Assembly (NCBI GenBank): GCA_019637175.1
Contig: JAHBWD010000078.1
Span: forward strand, 1-36,277
Length of the DNA stretch: 36,277 bases
Source: Labilithrix sp.
Lineage (GTDB): Bacteria; Myxococcota_A; Polyangia; Polyangiales; Polyangiaceae
Direction of reading: 5' to 3'
Under the pieces are notes generated by a model that made no database searches, was not told where the DNA came from, and saw only the letters and a list, made by a program, of their open reading frames with translations. Shown in pieces: positions 14,757 to 23,544 of the stretch. A program made the position numbers and the translations under genes. Numbering within the stretch: the first letter of the stretch is position 1; the number at the start of each line of letters is the position of its first letter.

Positions 14757-16256
14757 TCAGTCCTTCTTCTTTTCGAAGGTCTTGGTCACGTCTTCGACCG
14801 CGCGGCGGATGTTCTTCAAGTTCGTGGAGCCCGCGATGACGAACAAGACGCCGTAACCGGTGGAGCGCGTCGTGTCGAGCACCGGCGGCGCTTGATACGC
14901 GTTCACCGTCAGGCGCTCGCCCCACGCATACGAGAGCTCGGCCCCGAAGAGCAGATCGCCGCCGTCGCCGTGCGACGCGAAGCCGAACGAGGTCGCGAGG
15001 CGGTTGGTCCTCGCGGGGAAGTAGTTGAACGGATCGCCGCGGAGCGAGCCCTTGGGCACCGTGCTCAGATCGGTGCTCATGCCGCCGAGCAGGCTCACCT
15101 TGCGGTTCATGTAGAGCTCGCCGCCGATCCCTATGTTCATCGATCCGCGCGCGCGCGCGGAGAGCGCGAGCTTGGTCTGGCGATCGGTCGCCGCGAGCCC
15201 GTTCGAGTCGAGGACGTGGGCGTCGAGCGACGCGCTGTAGATGTCGCCGACGGGCGCGTGGATGGCGACGTTCAGCTCGGCGCTTCCCCACGTGCCCTCG
15301 ACGCCGGTGCCGAGCGAGAGCCGCGGCGGCGTCGACGAGGCGAAGTCGCCGTCGGCGACGATGCTCGACGTGCCGGCGCCGTCGCCCTCGAAATGCGTGT
15401 AGCGACTTAGCTTTCCCGTGCCGTAGAGGTGCACCGAGGGCGACTCGAGCGCGACGGCCACGGTCTGACGGCCCATCCGATACGTCATGCCGAGCGTCGC
15501 GTTGACGTCGTACGAGTCGCCTTGCGACGAGCTGTAGAAGATCGAGCTCAGCGTCCCTTGCGGTCCGAAGCGCGCCGAGGTGACGCCGAAGGTGCTCCGG
15601 TGGCCCGCGCGGCTGAAGTGCATCGAGCCGCCGACGGCGAGATCGTCGGTCACCTGCATCGCGTACGTCGGACCGAGCGCGAACCGCCGGAAGCTCTGGT
15701 TGATCGTGTGCGCCTGGCGGACGAGCCCCGAGGAGGTCGACTGTTCGTGATCGGCGGCGTCGAAGTCGAACTGCGTGAGCTGCGTCGTGGCGAGGCAGAC
15801 GCCGAGGCGCGCGCGCTCGTCGGCCTCGCGCGTGACCTCGCGCGCGAAGAGCCCGATCCGGCCGGTGCTGAAGAAGAGGCAGAGGCTCGAGGGCAGAGAG
15901 TCGAACGTGAAGCTCGTCACCGATCCTTCGGCGGAGGGCACGTCGCCGAAGCGCTGCGCGTCGATCGGCCCGGGCCGGTACCACGTCTTCGAAGAGGCGT
16001 ACTGGATCGAGTAGAAGTTGACCGAGAACGAGAGCCGCCCCGAGTCGATGCGCATCACGGTCGCCGGGTTGAGGAACGCCGAGGCGCCGTCGGAGCCGTA
16101 CGCGAGGCCGGTTCCGCCGACGAGCGTCGTGCGTCCGCCGACGGGCGCGAGGCGATAGTTCGCTTGCGCTCGCGCGGGCGACGGCGCGAAGAGGCACGCG
16201 AGCGCCGTCGCGGCCAGAGCCGCGCGAACAACGGAGAGAGCGCCGGGGCCGTCCAA
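14757..16256 (-). CDS. FadL/OmpP1-like outer-membrane protein (downstream paralog)
   Basis: Outer-membrane barrel of 499 residues, second of two tandem paralogs. Signal peptide about residues 9-31 (ALAATALACLFAPSPARA), mature start QANYRLAPVGGRTTL. The Gly-rich N-terminal segment with GASAFLNPAT matches the NPA box of the FadL/toluene-transporter family, which moves hydrophobic compounds across the outer membrane. The rest shows alternating amphipathic strands. After the last strand (GYGVLFVIAGST) a charged tail follows (LKNIRRAVEDVTKTFEKKKD) instead of the usual terminal aromatic residue. No ATG or GTG fits; the start is TTG 16256, since a stop lies six codons upstream. Forty-eight bp, with a perfect hairpin, separate it from its paralog. 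Substrate unknown. Confidence 0.85.
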   Translation of the reverse strand: MDGPGALSVVRAALAATALACLFAPSPARAQANYRLAPVGGRTTLVGGTGLAYGSDGASAFLNPATVMRIDSGRLSFSVNFYSIQYASSKTWYRPGPIDAQRFGDVPSAEGSVTSFTFDSLPSSLCLFFSTGRIGLFAREVTREADERARLGVCLATTQLTQFDFDAADHEQSTSSGLVRQAHTINQSFRRFALGPTYAMQVTDDLAVGGSMHFSRAGHRSTFGVTSARFGPQGTLSSIFYSSSQGDSYDVNATLGMTYRMGRQTVAVALESPSVHLYGTGKLSRYTHFEGDGAGTSSIVADGDFASSTPPRLSLGTGVEGTWGSAELNVAIHAPVGDIYSASLDAHVLDSNGLAATDRQTKLALSARARGSMNIGIGGELYMNRKVSLLGGMSTDLSTVPKGSLRGDPFNYFPARTNRLATSFGFASHGDGGDLLFGAELSYAWGERLTVNAYQAPPVLDTTRSTGYGVLFVIAGSTNLKNIRRAVEDVTKTFEKKKD

Positions 16257-16274
16257 CTCAGCTGTGAGCTTCTA

Positions 16275-16290
16275 CCACTTCTCGAAGTGG
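16275..16290 (-). other. Intercistronic hairpin between the two FadL-like genes
   Basis: CCACTT (16275-16280) pairs perfectly with AAGTGG (16285-16290) around a CTCG loop, seen on the transcribed minus strand as a CGAG tetraloop. No T-run follows, so it is more likely an RNA-stability or processing hairpin than an intrinsic terminator. Confidence 0.4.
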
Positions 16291-16304
16291 CCGAGGGCCA
16301 CGCG

Positions 16305-17804
16305 TCAAGGCGGCGGCTTCTTCTTCGTGCCGGGCTCGTCGATGACCTCGCGCACGTCCTTCACCGCGCGCGTGATCGCCTTGAGGCTCGTCGAGCCCGC
16401 GATCACGAAGAGGAGCTGCACGGTGCTGTGCCCCGGCGTCTCGATGCGAGGCGGGAGCTGGTACGAGTTGACCGAGAGGCGATCGCCCCAGCCGAACGAG
16501 AGCTCCGTGCCCAAGAGGAGATCGCCGCCTTCGCCGTGCGAGCCGATCCCCGCGGAGGCGGTGACGCGCGTCGTCTTCGACGGGAAGTAATTGAAGAGGT
16601 TGCCGTTCAGCTCCGGCACGGCGCTGAGATCGGTGCTCACGCCGCCGAGGACGCTGATCTTCGGAACGATGAAGACCTGCGCGCCGGCGCCGACGTTCAC
16701 CGTGCCGCGCGCGCGCTCCGAGAGGCTCACGCTCGTCGGTTGATCGTCGACCGCGCCGCCGACGAGGTTCACCGTTCGGCCTTCGAGCCGCGCGCGATAC
16801 GCGGCCGCGAGCGGCGCGTTGTACGCGACGTTCACCTCGGCTTGACCCCACTTGCCCTCGATGCCGGTCCCGAGCGCGACGCGCAGCGGCGACCGCGACA
16901 TGAAGCTGCCGCTCAGCGTGGTCATCGACGACTCTTGCCCCGATCCCTCGAAGTGCGTGTGGAGGTTGGCGGCGCCGGCGCCGAAGATGTGGATCGACGG
17001 CGTCTCGACCGCGAGGCCGATGCTCGCCGCGCCGAGGCGGTACGTGGTGCCGATGGTCGCGGTGAGCTGGAAGGCGTCGCCGCGCGCGCCGTCGTAGAAG
17101 CTCGAGTGGATCGGGTTCGGCGGCGCGCCGTAGCTCGTCGCCGCCGTGGCGAAGAGGCTCCGGTGGCTGGCGAGGCTCGCGTGGAACGACGCGCCCAGCG
17201 CGAGATCGTCGGTGATGTGCATCGCGTACGTCGGCCCGAGCGCGAAGCGGTTGTAGCTCTGCGCGAGCGACTGCGCCTGGCGCGTGATGCCCGTCGTGCT
17301 GACGTGGTCGTACGACGACGCGGCGTAGTTGAAGCTGTGGCCTTGGATGGTCGCGAAGCACACGCCGAGGCGCGCCTCGCGCGAGCGAACGTCGGGCGAG
17401 GCGCTGGCGGCGAGCCAGGGGATGTCGCCGACCTTGAAGAAGAAGCAGAGGCTCGAGGGCAGCGCGTTGAACTCGAAGTCGGTCAGCGACGTGTTCTCGG
17501 CGCGGAGATCGCCGAAGCGCGCGGTGTCGACGAGGCCCGGCCGATACCAGCTCGGCGCGTGCACGAACGTCATCGTGTAGAAGTTGACCGAGAACGACAG
17601 GCGCTTGTCGTCGATGCGCACCGCGGTCGCAGGGTTGAGGAAGACCGACGCGCCGTCCCGCCCGTAGACGAGCCCCGTGCCGCCGACGAGCGTCGTGCGG
17701 CCTCCGACCGGCGCCAGGCGGTAGTTGGCCTGACCGAACGCCGGCGTCGATGCCACGAACGCCGCGAGCAAGAGTCCGCCGGCGAGGCGGGAAGGGCGGG
17801 ACAC
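16305..17804 (-). CDS. FadL/OmpP1-like outer-membrane protein (upstream paralog)
   Basis: Outer-membrane barrel of 499 residues, the first of the tandem pair. Start GTG 17804, followed by signal peptide RLAGGLLLAAFVASTPAFG. The mature N terminus QANYRLAPVGGRTTLVGGTG is identical to that of the downstream paralog, and the NPA box is FLNPATAV. Further shared blocks include RLSFSVNFY, LPSSLC, FALGPTYAM and LLFVIAGST. By eye about half the residues agree. The C terminus also carries an extra helical Lys-rich tail (SLKAITRAVKDVREVIDEPG then KKKPPP). Transport of a hydrophobic substrate is expected from the family but not shown. Duplication with divergence suggests two related substrates or a hetero-pair. 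Confidence 0.87.
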   Translation of the reverse strand: MSRPSRLAGGLLLAAFVASTPAFGQANYRLAPVGGRTTLVGGTGLVYGRDGASVFLNPATAVRIDDKRLSFSVNFYTMTFVHAPSWYRPGLVDTARFGDLRAENTSLTDFEFNALPSSLCFFFKVGDIPWLAASASPDVRSREARLGVCFATIQGHSFNYAASSYDHVSTTGITRQAQSLAQSYNRFALGPTYAMHITDDLALGASFHASLASHRSLFATAATSYGAPPNPIHSSFYDGARGDAFQLTATIGTTYRLGAASIGLAVETPSIHIFGAGAANLHTHFEGSGQESSMTTLSGSFMSRSPLRVALGTGIEGKWGQAEVNVAYNAPLAAAYRARLEGRTVNLVGGAVDDQPTSVSLSERARGTVNVGAGAQVFIVPKISVLGGVSTDLSAVPELNGNLFNYFPSKTTRVTASAGIGSHGEGGDLLLGTELSFGWGDRLSVNSYQLPPRIETPGHSTVQLLFVIAGSTSLKAITRAVKDVREVIDEPGTKKKPPP

Positions 17805-17851
17805 GAGCGCACTCTACCCGCGCTCGCGGCGTCACGTCATCTCGAGCGTCG

Positions 17852-18457
17852 TTACTTGCGCCAGCCTTCGACGAAGCCTTCGTTGAACGGCTCGCCGTGG
17901 CACGTCGCGCAGTCGTGCGCCTGCCCGTCGCGACGCGCGAGCTTTTCGACGAAGTTCGCCTTCATCCACGTCGGCGTCGCCTGATCGCGCACGAGGAACT
18001 TCATCTTCCCCTGGTGACACGAGTCGCAATAGATCGCGCCGCCGTCGGCGCGCTGGAGGCGGCTGACGAAGTCGCTCCACATCTTGCGGGCGACGCGCTT
18101 GTTCGACGTCTCGAGCTCGTAGTCGATCCTGCCGTTGCGCTCGCCGTGACAGCCGTCGCAGGTCGTGCCGAGCGCGGACGTGAACGACCGCATCACGGCG
18201 GTGAGCTGCCTCTCGCCGCCGACCGCGGCGATCGAGTCGGGGAGCTTCTCGACGTCGACGCCGGCGTTCTTCAACGACGAGACGATCGTCGGATCGATCG
18301 TCTCGCGGATCGGCGGCGCGTCGCTCGCCGGCGGATCGGCCGGCGCTTCGGGCGTGGACGCGGGCGCGCTCGGGGCGCCGGCGTCTCCGGCGCCGCTGCA
18401 GGCGGCGAGCGTGGCGAGGGAAAGCGCGAGAAGGAGGTGCAAAGAGGAGGGCTTCAT
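17852..18457 (-). CDS. Three-haem c-type cytochrome lipoprotein
   Basis: Periplasmic electron carrier of 201 residues. ATG 18457 is preferred over the upstream frame because it opens a lipoprotein signal (MKPSSLHLLLALSLATLAAC, lipobox LAAC, Cys20). A Pro/Ala/Asp linker runs to about residue 50. Three CxxCH haem sites are at 100-104 (CDGCH), 144-148 (CDSCH) and 183-187 (CATCH). The last two belong to an internal repeat, M-x3-F-V-x2-L-x-R-x-D-G-x-A-x2-C-x2-CH, and the first is a shorter related unit with Met89 eleven residues before it. The Met-helix-CxxCH layout resembles reaction-centre-type cytochrome subunits, where the Met is an axial ligand; that comparison is from memory. Electron partner unknown. 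Confidence 0.88.
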   Translation of the reverse strand: MKPSSLHLLLALSLATLAACSGAGDAGAPSAPASTPEAPADPPASDAPPIRETIDPTIVSSLKNAGVDVEKLPDSIAAVGGERQLTAVMRSFTSALGTTCDGCHGERNGRIDYELETSNKRVARKMWSDFVSRLQRADGGAIYCDSCHQGKMKFLVRDQATPTWMKANFVEKLARRDGQAHDCATCHGEPFNEGFVEGWRK

Positions 18458-18511
18458 CTCGTTGCGTCGAGATAGTCGGATTGACGCCGAGCGCCAACCG
18501 CCGGCGGGCAA

Positions 18512-18529
18512 CGATCCCTTTCCGGATCG
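18512..18529 (-). other. Hairpin upstream of the cytochrome gene
   Basis: CGATCC (18512-18517) pairs with GGATCG (18524-18529) around a 6-nt loop in the 98-bp gap between the SH3-protein stop and the cytochrome start. No T-run follows. It may weakly separate the two genes; the evidence is structure only. Confidence 0.3.
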
Positions 18530-18555
18530 GCAACGCTCGGGAAGCCTAGGAAAAA

Positions 18556-19506
18556 TCAGCGCCCGAGGGCGCCGCGGTAGACCCAACCCTCGGCGCCGAA
18601 GCCCTCGCCGAACTTGATGGCGTACCAGCCGTCTTTGACCTGGCCGATCTTCACCTTCGTTCCACGCGGCAGGCGCGCGACGACCGCGCCCGTCTTGGGG
18701 ACGTCGCGCACGAGGGCGACCTCCCAGCCGACGGCCGCCTCGCTGCCGGCGGCGGGATCGGGCTTGTCGGGCTCCTTGGCGGCGTCCTTCGTCTCTTTGG
18801 CGGAAGGCTCCGAGGCCTCGGGCTTGTCTTTGTCCTTGTCCTTCGAGAGCGCGCCTTCGATGGGCGGCGCGAACGTGGCGGTGTACGCCACCGTGTAGCG
18901 CGCGTGCTCATGGGAGACGCCCGCCGTCGAGACGCCCTGGAAGTGCGTCTTGAGGCAGCCGGTGATCCCGTCGATGTTGCCCACGGTCGACGACTTGCCG
19001 ACGTCCCAGTTGAGCCGTTGCGACGCGAAGTCGGCGGTGACCATGAAGGAGAGCTTGCCCGTCTGCCCCTCGGCGGCCGAGCAGGTCGCGAGCTTCTTCA
19101 GGCGGGTCGTGACGAGCGTGTCGAGCGACGTGGTGCCGCCGCACTCTCGGCCCTTCTTGCTGTCGCCGTCGTCGGTCTTGCACGAGAGGACCGAGCCCTT
19201 GGGCACGTGGATCTGGGGCGGGCCGCTTGCGACCGCGGGCGCGCTCGCGCTGGCCGAAGGCTGCGCCGGCGTCTTCGCGGTCACGCTGGCGGGCGGAGCC
19301 TCGGGCGCGCGCGACGCGGCGCGCGCGCTGGCGGAGGCCGAGGCGGCTTCTCCCGGCGCGGTCGGCCCGAGGCGCACGTTGAAGACGCGCGGCCACGCGA
19401 TCCCGATGACGAAGCCGACCGCCGCGATGACGCCGACCTTCACCCATGCGGGGCTGTCTCCCCCGGCTGCCGGCACCTCGACCGCGAGCGGCGCGTCTTT
19501 GCGCAT
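18556..19506 (-). CDS. Membrane-anchored protein with C-terminal bacterial SH3 domain
   Basis: Protein of 316 residues with a strong ribosome site (AAGGAGG) 4 bp before ATG 19506. One N-terminal membrane helix (about 21-41, WVKVGVIAAVGFVIGIAW) is followed by an Ala/Pro/Ser linker. A central domain of about 110 residues has four cysteines (SVLSCKTDDGDSKKGRECGG, LATCSAAEG and DGITGCLKTHF); its pattern recalls the AgmX/PglI type but I would not insist. A Lys/Asp/Pro-rich spacer leads to a bacterial SH3 domain at about 255-316 (GAVVARLPRGTKVKIGQVKD and GEGFGAEGWVYRGALG), usually a cell-wall or peptide-binding module. Function unknown. Confidence 0.82.
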   Translation of the reverse strand: MRKDAPLAVEVPAAGGDSPAWVKVGVIAAVGFVIGIAWPRVFNVRLGPTAPGEAASASASARAASRAPEAPPASVTAKTPAQPSASASAPAVASGPPQIHVPKGSVLSCKTDDGDSKKGRECGGTTSLDTLVTTRLKKLATCSAAEGQTGKLSFMVTADFASQRLNWDVGKSSTVGNIDGITGCLKTHFQGVSTAGVSHEHARYTVAYTATFAPPIEGALSKDKDKDKPEASEPSAKETKDAAKEPDKPDPAAGSEAAVGWEVALVRDVPKTGAVVARLPRGTKVKIGQVKDGWYAIKFGEGFGAEGWVYRGALGR

Positions 19507-19582
19507 CGAGCCTCCTTTCTATCAAAGAGGAACGACGCGGGCGAAAAAGGCGTTCCCGAAACCTCAGGACGCAGGCGTGCTC

Positions 19583-19676
19583 CGGCGCGATCGCGCGCCG
19601 TTGCGCCGAAGGCGCATACGCCGGTTCGAGTGGAACGGCAGCGGGGGAGGCTCGCGAAGCGAGGGGGCGGAGCCCC
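19583..19676 (-). terminator. Cluster of four tandem hairpins after the sigma-factor operon
   Basis: Four perfect stems follow one another: CGGCGCG/CGCGCCG (19583-19589, 19594-19600), TGCGCC/GGCGCA (19602-19607, 19611-19616, loop GAA), CTCGC/GCGAG (19651-19655, 19659-19663, loop GAA) and GGGGC/GCCCC (19664-19668, 19672-19676, loop GGA). They begin 6 bp after the stop of the last operon gene as read on the minus strand. There is no T-run, so they may be a transcript-end or REP-like element rather than a classical terminator. Confidence 0.5.
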
Positions 19677-19681
19677 ACCAG

Positions 19682-20140
19682 CTAGAGGACGCGGATGGCG
19701 AGGATGAGGGCGCCGTTCTGGTAGGCGAAGCCGCCGACGTGGAACTTCTTGCCGTGCTCGGCGGCGACGTCGGCCAACGGCTGGAAGCCCGGGCCACCGA
19801 CCTTGTTGATCGACGCCGAGAGCTTGTAGCGGGGCGGGGTGTCGCCCGTCTTGCCGTTGTAGACGAGCTGGAAGGTGCGGCCGTTGGCGAGCGGCATCGT
19901 CGACGGTGCCCCCTGCGTCAGCGCGAGCTGCTTGGTTTCGAGCAGCTTGTAGCACTTGTACTTGAGCGGCGGGACCTCGCCGATGCCCGGGTCGACGTGC
20001 GGCGTCTCGCAGTCGGTGCCGTGGATGACGAGCACCTCGGCGTGAGGTGCGGCGTCGGCCCGCGCGGCGGGCGCCGAGCCGACGAGAGCGCATCCAGCGG
20101 CGAGGGCCGCGAACGCGAGCTTGCGGCGAGTGAGGAACAT
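19682..20140 (-). CDS. Secreted protein of a conserved myxobacterial type, unknown function
   Basis: Protein of 152 residues, last gene of the sigma-factor operon. ATG 20140 overlaps the stop of the anti-sigma-like gene (TGATG). The signal peptide is RRKLAFAALAAGCALVGSAP with cleavage near ARA-DA. The mature part is beta-rich: AEVLVIHGTDC, VPPLKYKCYKLLETKQLAL, PLANGRTFQLVYNG and FHVGGFAYQNGALILAIRVL. I recall similar short secreted proteins in other myxobacteria but know of no function. Two cysteines near residues 44 and 63 could form a disulfide. Being coupled to sigma and anti-sigma genes, it may be the output or a sensed component of the system. Confidence 0.85.
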   Translation of the reverse strand: MFLTRRKLAFAALAAGCALVGSAPAARADAAPHAEVLVIHGTDCETPHVDPGIGEVPPLKYKCYKLLETKQLALTQGAPSTMPLANGRTFQLVYNGKTGDTPPRYKLSASINKVGGPGFQPLADVAAEHGKKFHVGGFAYQNGALILAIRVL

Positions 20141-20718
20141 CACTTCTTGTCTCCAGAGGTCTCGTCGACCCAAACGACAACGCTCGTCGTCAGCTCGTTG
20201 GCGCTCGGAAGATAGAACACGCTCACGGAATGTCCCGGAGATTCGACCGCGGTCACCGAAACGCCGGGGCCGCCGCCGGGATCGGCCGACGCGAGGACCT
20301 GCGGCGCGGAGGGAGCCTGAGGGAGCCCCTGGGCCATCGGCGTCTCTTGGGGACGCGCGTAGAGGAAGATGGACGCCGCGAGCGCGAGCGCCGCGACGAT
20401 CCCGACGCCGATCCGGAGGTTGCCGCTCTCGGCCTTCTCGGTCTTCGCTCGCCGCGAAGCGAGCGAGACGACCTTCGCGGGCTCCTTCTCGACCGCCGCC
20501 ATCACCGCGTCGGCCACGTCGAACGAAGCGACCTTCTTGCCCGCGCCGGCCTCGTGCCCTCGCGCGACGACGGCGCCGAGCCCCGCGATCTGCTCGACGA
20601 AGCGCGCCGCGTCGGGCTCGCTCGCGAGGAGCTTCTTCGCCTCGGCGAGCTCCTGGCCTTCGAGCTCGCCGTCGGCGTACGCCATCAGCTGCATCATGTT
20701 TTCGGAGGAGAGGCTCAC
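20140..20718 (-). CDS. Membrane-bound anti-sigma-factor-like protein
   Basis: Protein of 192 residues. The N terminus (MMQLMAYADGELEGQELAEAKKLLA) resembles the helical start of anti-sigma domains, but the HxxxCxxC zinc motif is absent. A cytoplasmic part to about residue 100, one membrane helix (about 101-121, LRIGVGIVAALALAASIFLY) and a periplasmic domain of 70 residues (SVSVFYLPSANELTTSVVVW) give the topology of a transmembrane anti-sigma factor. It overlaps the sigma gene by 4 bp (ATGA at 20715-20718) and the secreted-protein gene by one. It most likely binds and restrains the sigma factor encoded just upstream; this is inferred from context and topology. Confidence 0.85.
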   Translation of the reverse strand: MSLSSENMMQLMAYADGELEGQELAEAKKLLASEPDAARFVEQIAGLGAVVARGHEAGAGKKVASFDVADAVMAAVEKEPAKVVSLASRRAKTEKAESGNLRIGVGIVAALALAASIFLYARPQETPMAQGLPQAPSAPQVLASADPGGGPGVSVTAVESPGHSVSVFYLPSANELTTSVVVWVDETSGDKK

Positions 20719-21545
20719 GGCTCACCTCCTTCGACGACGCTCGGCTTCTTTTCTTCGACCTTCGCCTCCGGAACCGACTCGGGCACGCGGCCGATCTGTT
20801 CCTCGTAGCAGTCGGACAACGCTTTTTGCAGCTTCTGGCGCGCGTGGAAGAGGCGGCTCATGATCGTCCCCTTCGAGACTCCCATGGCTTGTGCCATCTC
20901 TTCGTAGCTGAGGCCTTCGATCTCTCGCATGACAATGACGCCGCGGTGGTAGGGAGGCAGCGCCTCGAGCGCGACCTGCAGACGACTTGCGATCTCTCGC
21001 CTTCGAACGACGTCGGCGGGATCGGACCCGTCGACGCGACTGAGCAGGGGGAATTCCGCCTCCGTCGACTCATCGCTCTCGAACCGGGCTTCGTCGATGT
21101 CCACGAGCTGGCGGCCCGGCTTGCGGATGAGATCGATGCTGAGGTTCGTGATGATGCGATAGAGCCAGGTGAAGAAGCTCGACCCACCCTGAAAGCTACC
21201 GAGACCTTTGTAGACGCGAAGAAAGGCGTCCTGAACAAGCTCGCGGGCGTCGTTCTCGTCGCGGACGAGGGCGAGTGCGATCGCGAAAGCGCGGCGCTGG
21301 TGACGTTCCACGAGCTGCCGGAAAGCAGCTGCGTCGCCTTGCTGCGCCCTCGCGATGAGCACACGGTCTTCCTCCGCTTCTCGTATTCGTGCCTGCTTGG
21401 CGTTGGACGCCGCGGAAACACGAGTATTCACGCTGGGCGACGGGACAGGCACGCGGGCCGCCGAGGGTGCACGCTCGTCCAGTTCTTCGGAGGAAGGCGG
21501 CGCCTCCTCTTCTGTCTGCTCGGACTCAGGCGGCGCCACGGACAT
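20715..21545 (-). CDS. ECF-family RNA polymerase sigma factor
   Basis: Sigma-70 family factor of 276 residues with regions 2 and 4 only. Region 2 is at about 63-142 (GDAAAFRQLVERHQRRAFAI, ENDARELVQDAFLRVYKGL and SFFTWLYRIITNLSIDLIRK). Region 4 is at about 188-246 (LEALPPYHRGVIVMREIEGL and YEEMAQAMGVSKGTIMSRLF). It has two extensions unusual for an ECF factor: an acidic, Pro/Ser-rich N-terminal 55 residues and a 30-residue acidic tail. It overlaps the anti-sigma-like gene by 4 bp, the classic arrangement. It likely directs transcription of an envelope-stress regulon and perhaps its own operon. No clear ECF-type promoter was found in the 72 bp upstream. Confidence 0.95.
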   Translation of the reverse strand: MSVAPPESEQTEEEAPPSSEELDERAPSAARVPVPSPSVNTRVSAASNAKQARIREAEEDRVLIARAQQGDAAAFRQLVERHQRRAFAIALALVRDENDARELVQDAFLRVYKGLGSFQGGSSFFTWLYRIITNLSIDLIRKPGRQLVDIDEARFESDESTEAEFPLLSRVDGSDPADVVRRREIASRLQVALEALPPYHRGVIVMREIEGLSYEEMAQAMGVSKGTIMSRLFHARQKLQKALSDCYEEQIGRVPESVPEAKVEEKKPSVVEGGEP

Positions 21546-21617
21546 TCGCGGGCTTAGGGTAGCTCACGCTGGCACAGCTCGTGAAGCCTGGGGAGAAACG
21601 CTCGAATACGACCGCGC

Positions 21618-22844
<1,227 letters not shown>

Positions 22845-22860
22845 GGACACCTTCGGCGGG

Positions 22861-23130
22861 TTACTTCACCTTCGAACGCTCGACGTATCGCATCCTGAGG
22901 TCGAACAAGACTTGCGCAAGGAGCCGCTCCTCGTCGCCCGTCAGATTTCCCTTCGTCTTCTCTTCCAGCAGGCCGAGGATGTCGATGTTCTGCTTGGCGA
23001 GCGGAAGGTGCGTCTCGACCTTGTTCGTCTCCGGATCCGGCGCCTCGCCGAGATGCATCAAGGCGGAATGACTCAGGGACAGGACGAACGTCGCGAAGTC
23101 GATGCTCGGGAGCGGATCGTTTTCGCTCAT
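22861..23130 (-). CDS. DUF1844 protein
   Basis: Protein of 89 residues matching DUF1844 along its whole length: IDFATFVLSLSHSALMHLGE, then PLAKQNIDILGLLEEKTKGN and LTGDEERLLAQVLFDLRMRY. GAGGAGA sits 5 bp before ATG 23130. It is cytoplasmic, with no signal or membrane helix. The biochemical function is not known. It lies between a small acidic protein (22 bp upstream) and the HtrA-like protease (16 bp downstream), all on one strand. Confidence 0.92.
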   Translation of the reverse strand: MSENDPLPSIDFATFVLSLSHSALMHLGEAPDPETNKVETHLPLAKQNIDILGLLEEKTKGNLTGDEERLLAQVLFDLRMRYVERSKVK

Positions 23131-23152
23131 GACCGTCTCCTCGAGGCGTCCG

Positions 23153-23425
23153 TCACACGCCGCCGTCGTCGTTCACGCCGTCGGCCGGGGCCGCGCTCTC
23201 TTCTTCTTCTTCGATCTCGTCGTCGCCTTCATCGGCGTCGAGGGGCTCGGCCACTTCGCGCGGGGCGAGCGCGGGCTGCGACGTCGCGAACGGCTCGGCC
23301 TGCTCGGCGAGATCGGGCAGGGTGCCGACGTACTTCTCGACGTCCTTCTCGGTGATCGCCCCCGACTTGAGGTTTCGCTCGCGCACGCGAACGTCGAAGG
23401 TCCACGGATTCGTCTTCTGCGTCAT
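23153..23425 (-). CDS. Small conserved acidic protein, unknown function
   Basis: Protein of 90 residues. The N-terminal half is a compact conserved-looking stretch (NPWTFDVRVRERNLKSGAIT and EKDVEKYVGTLPDLAEQAEP) and the C-terminal half is disordered and highly acidic (DADEGDDEIEEEEES). I recall similar proteins in other myxobacteria, always without known function. AAGGG lies a few bases before ATG 23425. It is probably the first gene of an operon with DUF1844 and the HtrA-like protease, since 119 bp separate it from the upstream slyD-type gene. Confidence 0.82.
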   Translation of the reverse strand: MTQKTNPWTFDVRVRERNLKSGAITEKDVEKYVGTLPDLAEQAEPFATSQPALAPREVAEPLDADEGDDEIEEEEESAAPADGVNDDGGV

Positions 23426-23544
23426 GGGTCACCCTTGAGAAAAGCGCGTCTGACCCTCGTGCTCTGAACCGCGCACGGGGGGCGTTTATTGCCGCCTGCG
23501 ATGTAGTCGCGGCCGGCGCGCGCTGCAAGTCGCGGTCTCCGCCC

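Noticed and set aside
15429..17984. Plus-strand open frame of 851 codons opposite the FadL-like genes
   Set aside because: Low-complexity Arg/Glu/Val translation with repeated blocks that simply mirror the duplication on the real strand.
19617..19640. tRNA T-loop-like GGTTCGAG
   Set aside because: The flanking bases do not form a T stem and no acceptor or anticodon arm can be drawn.
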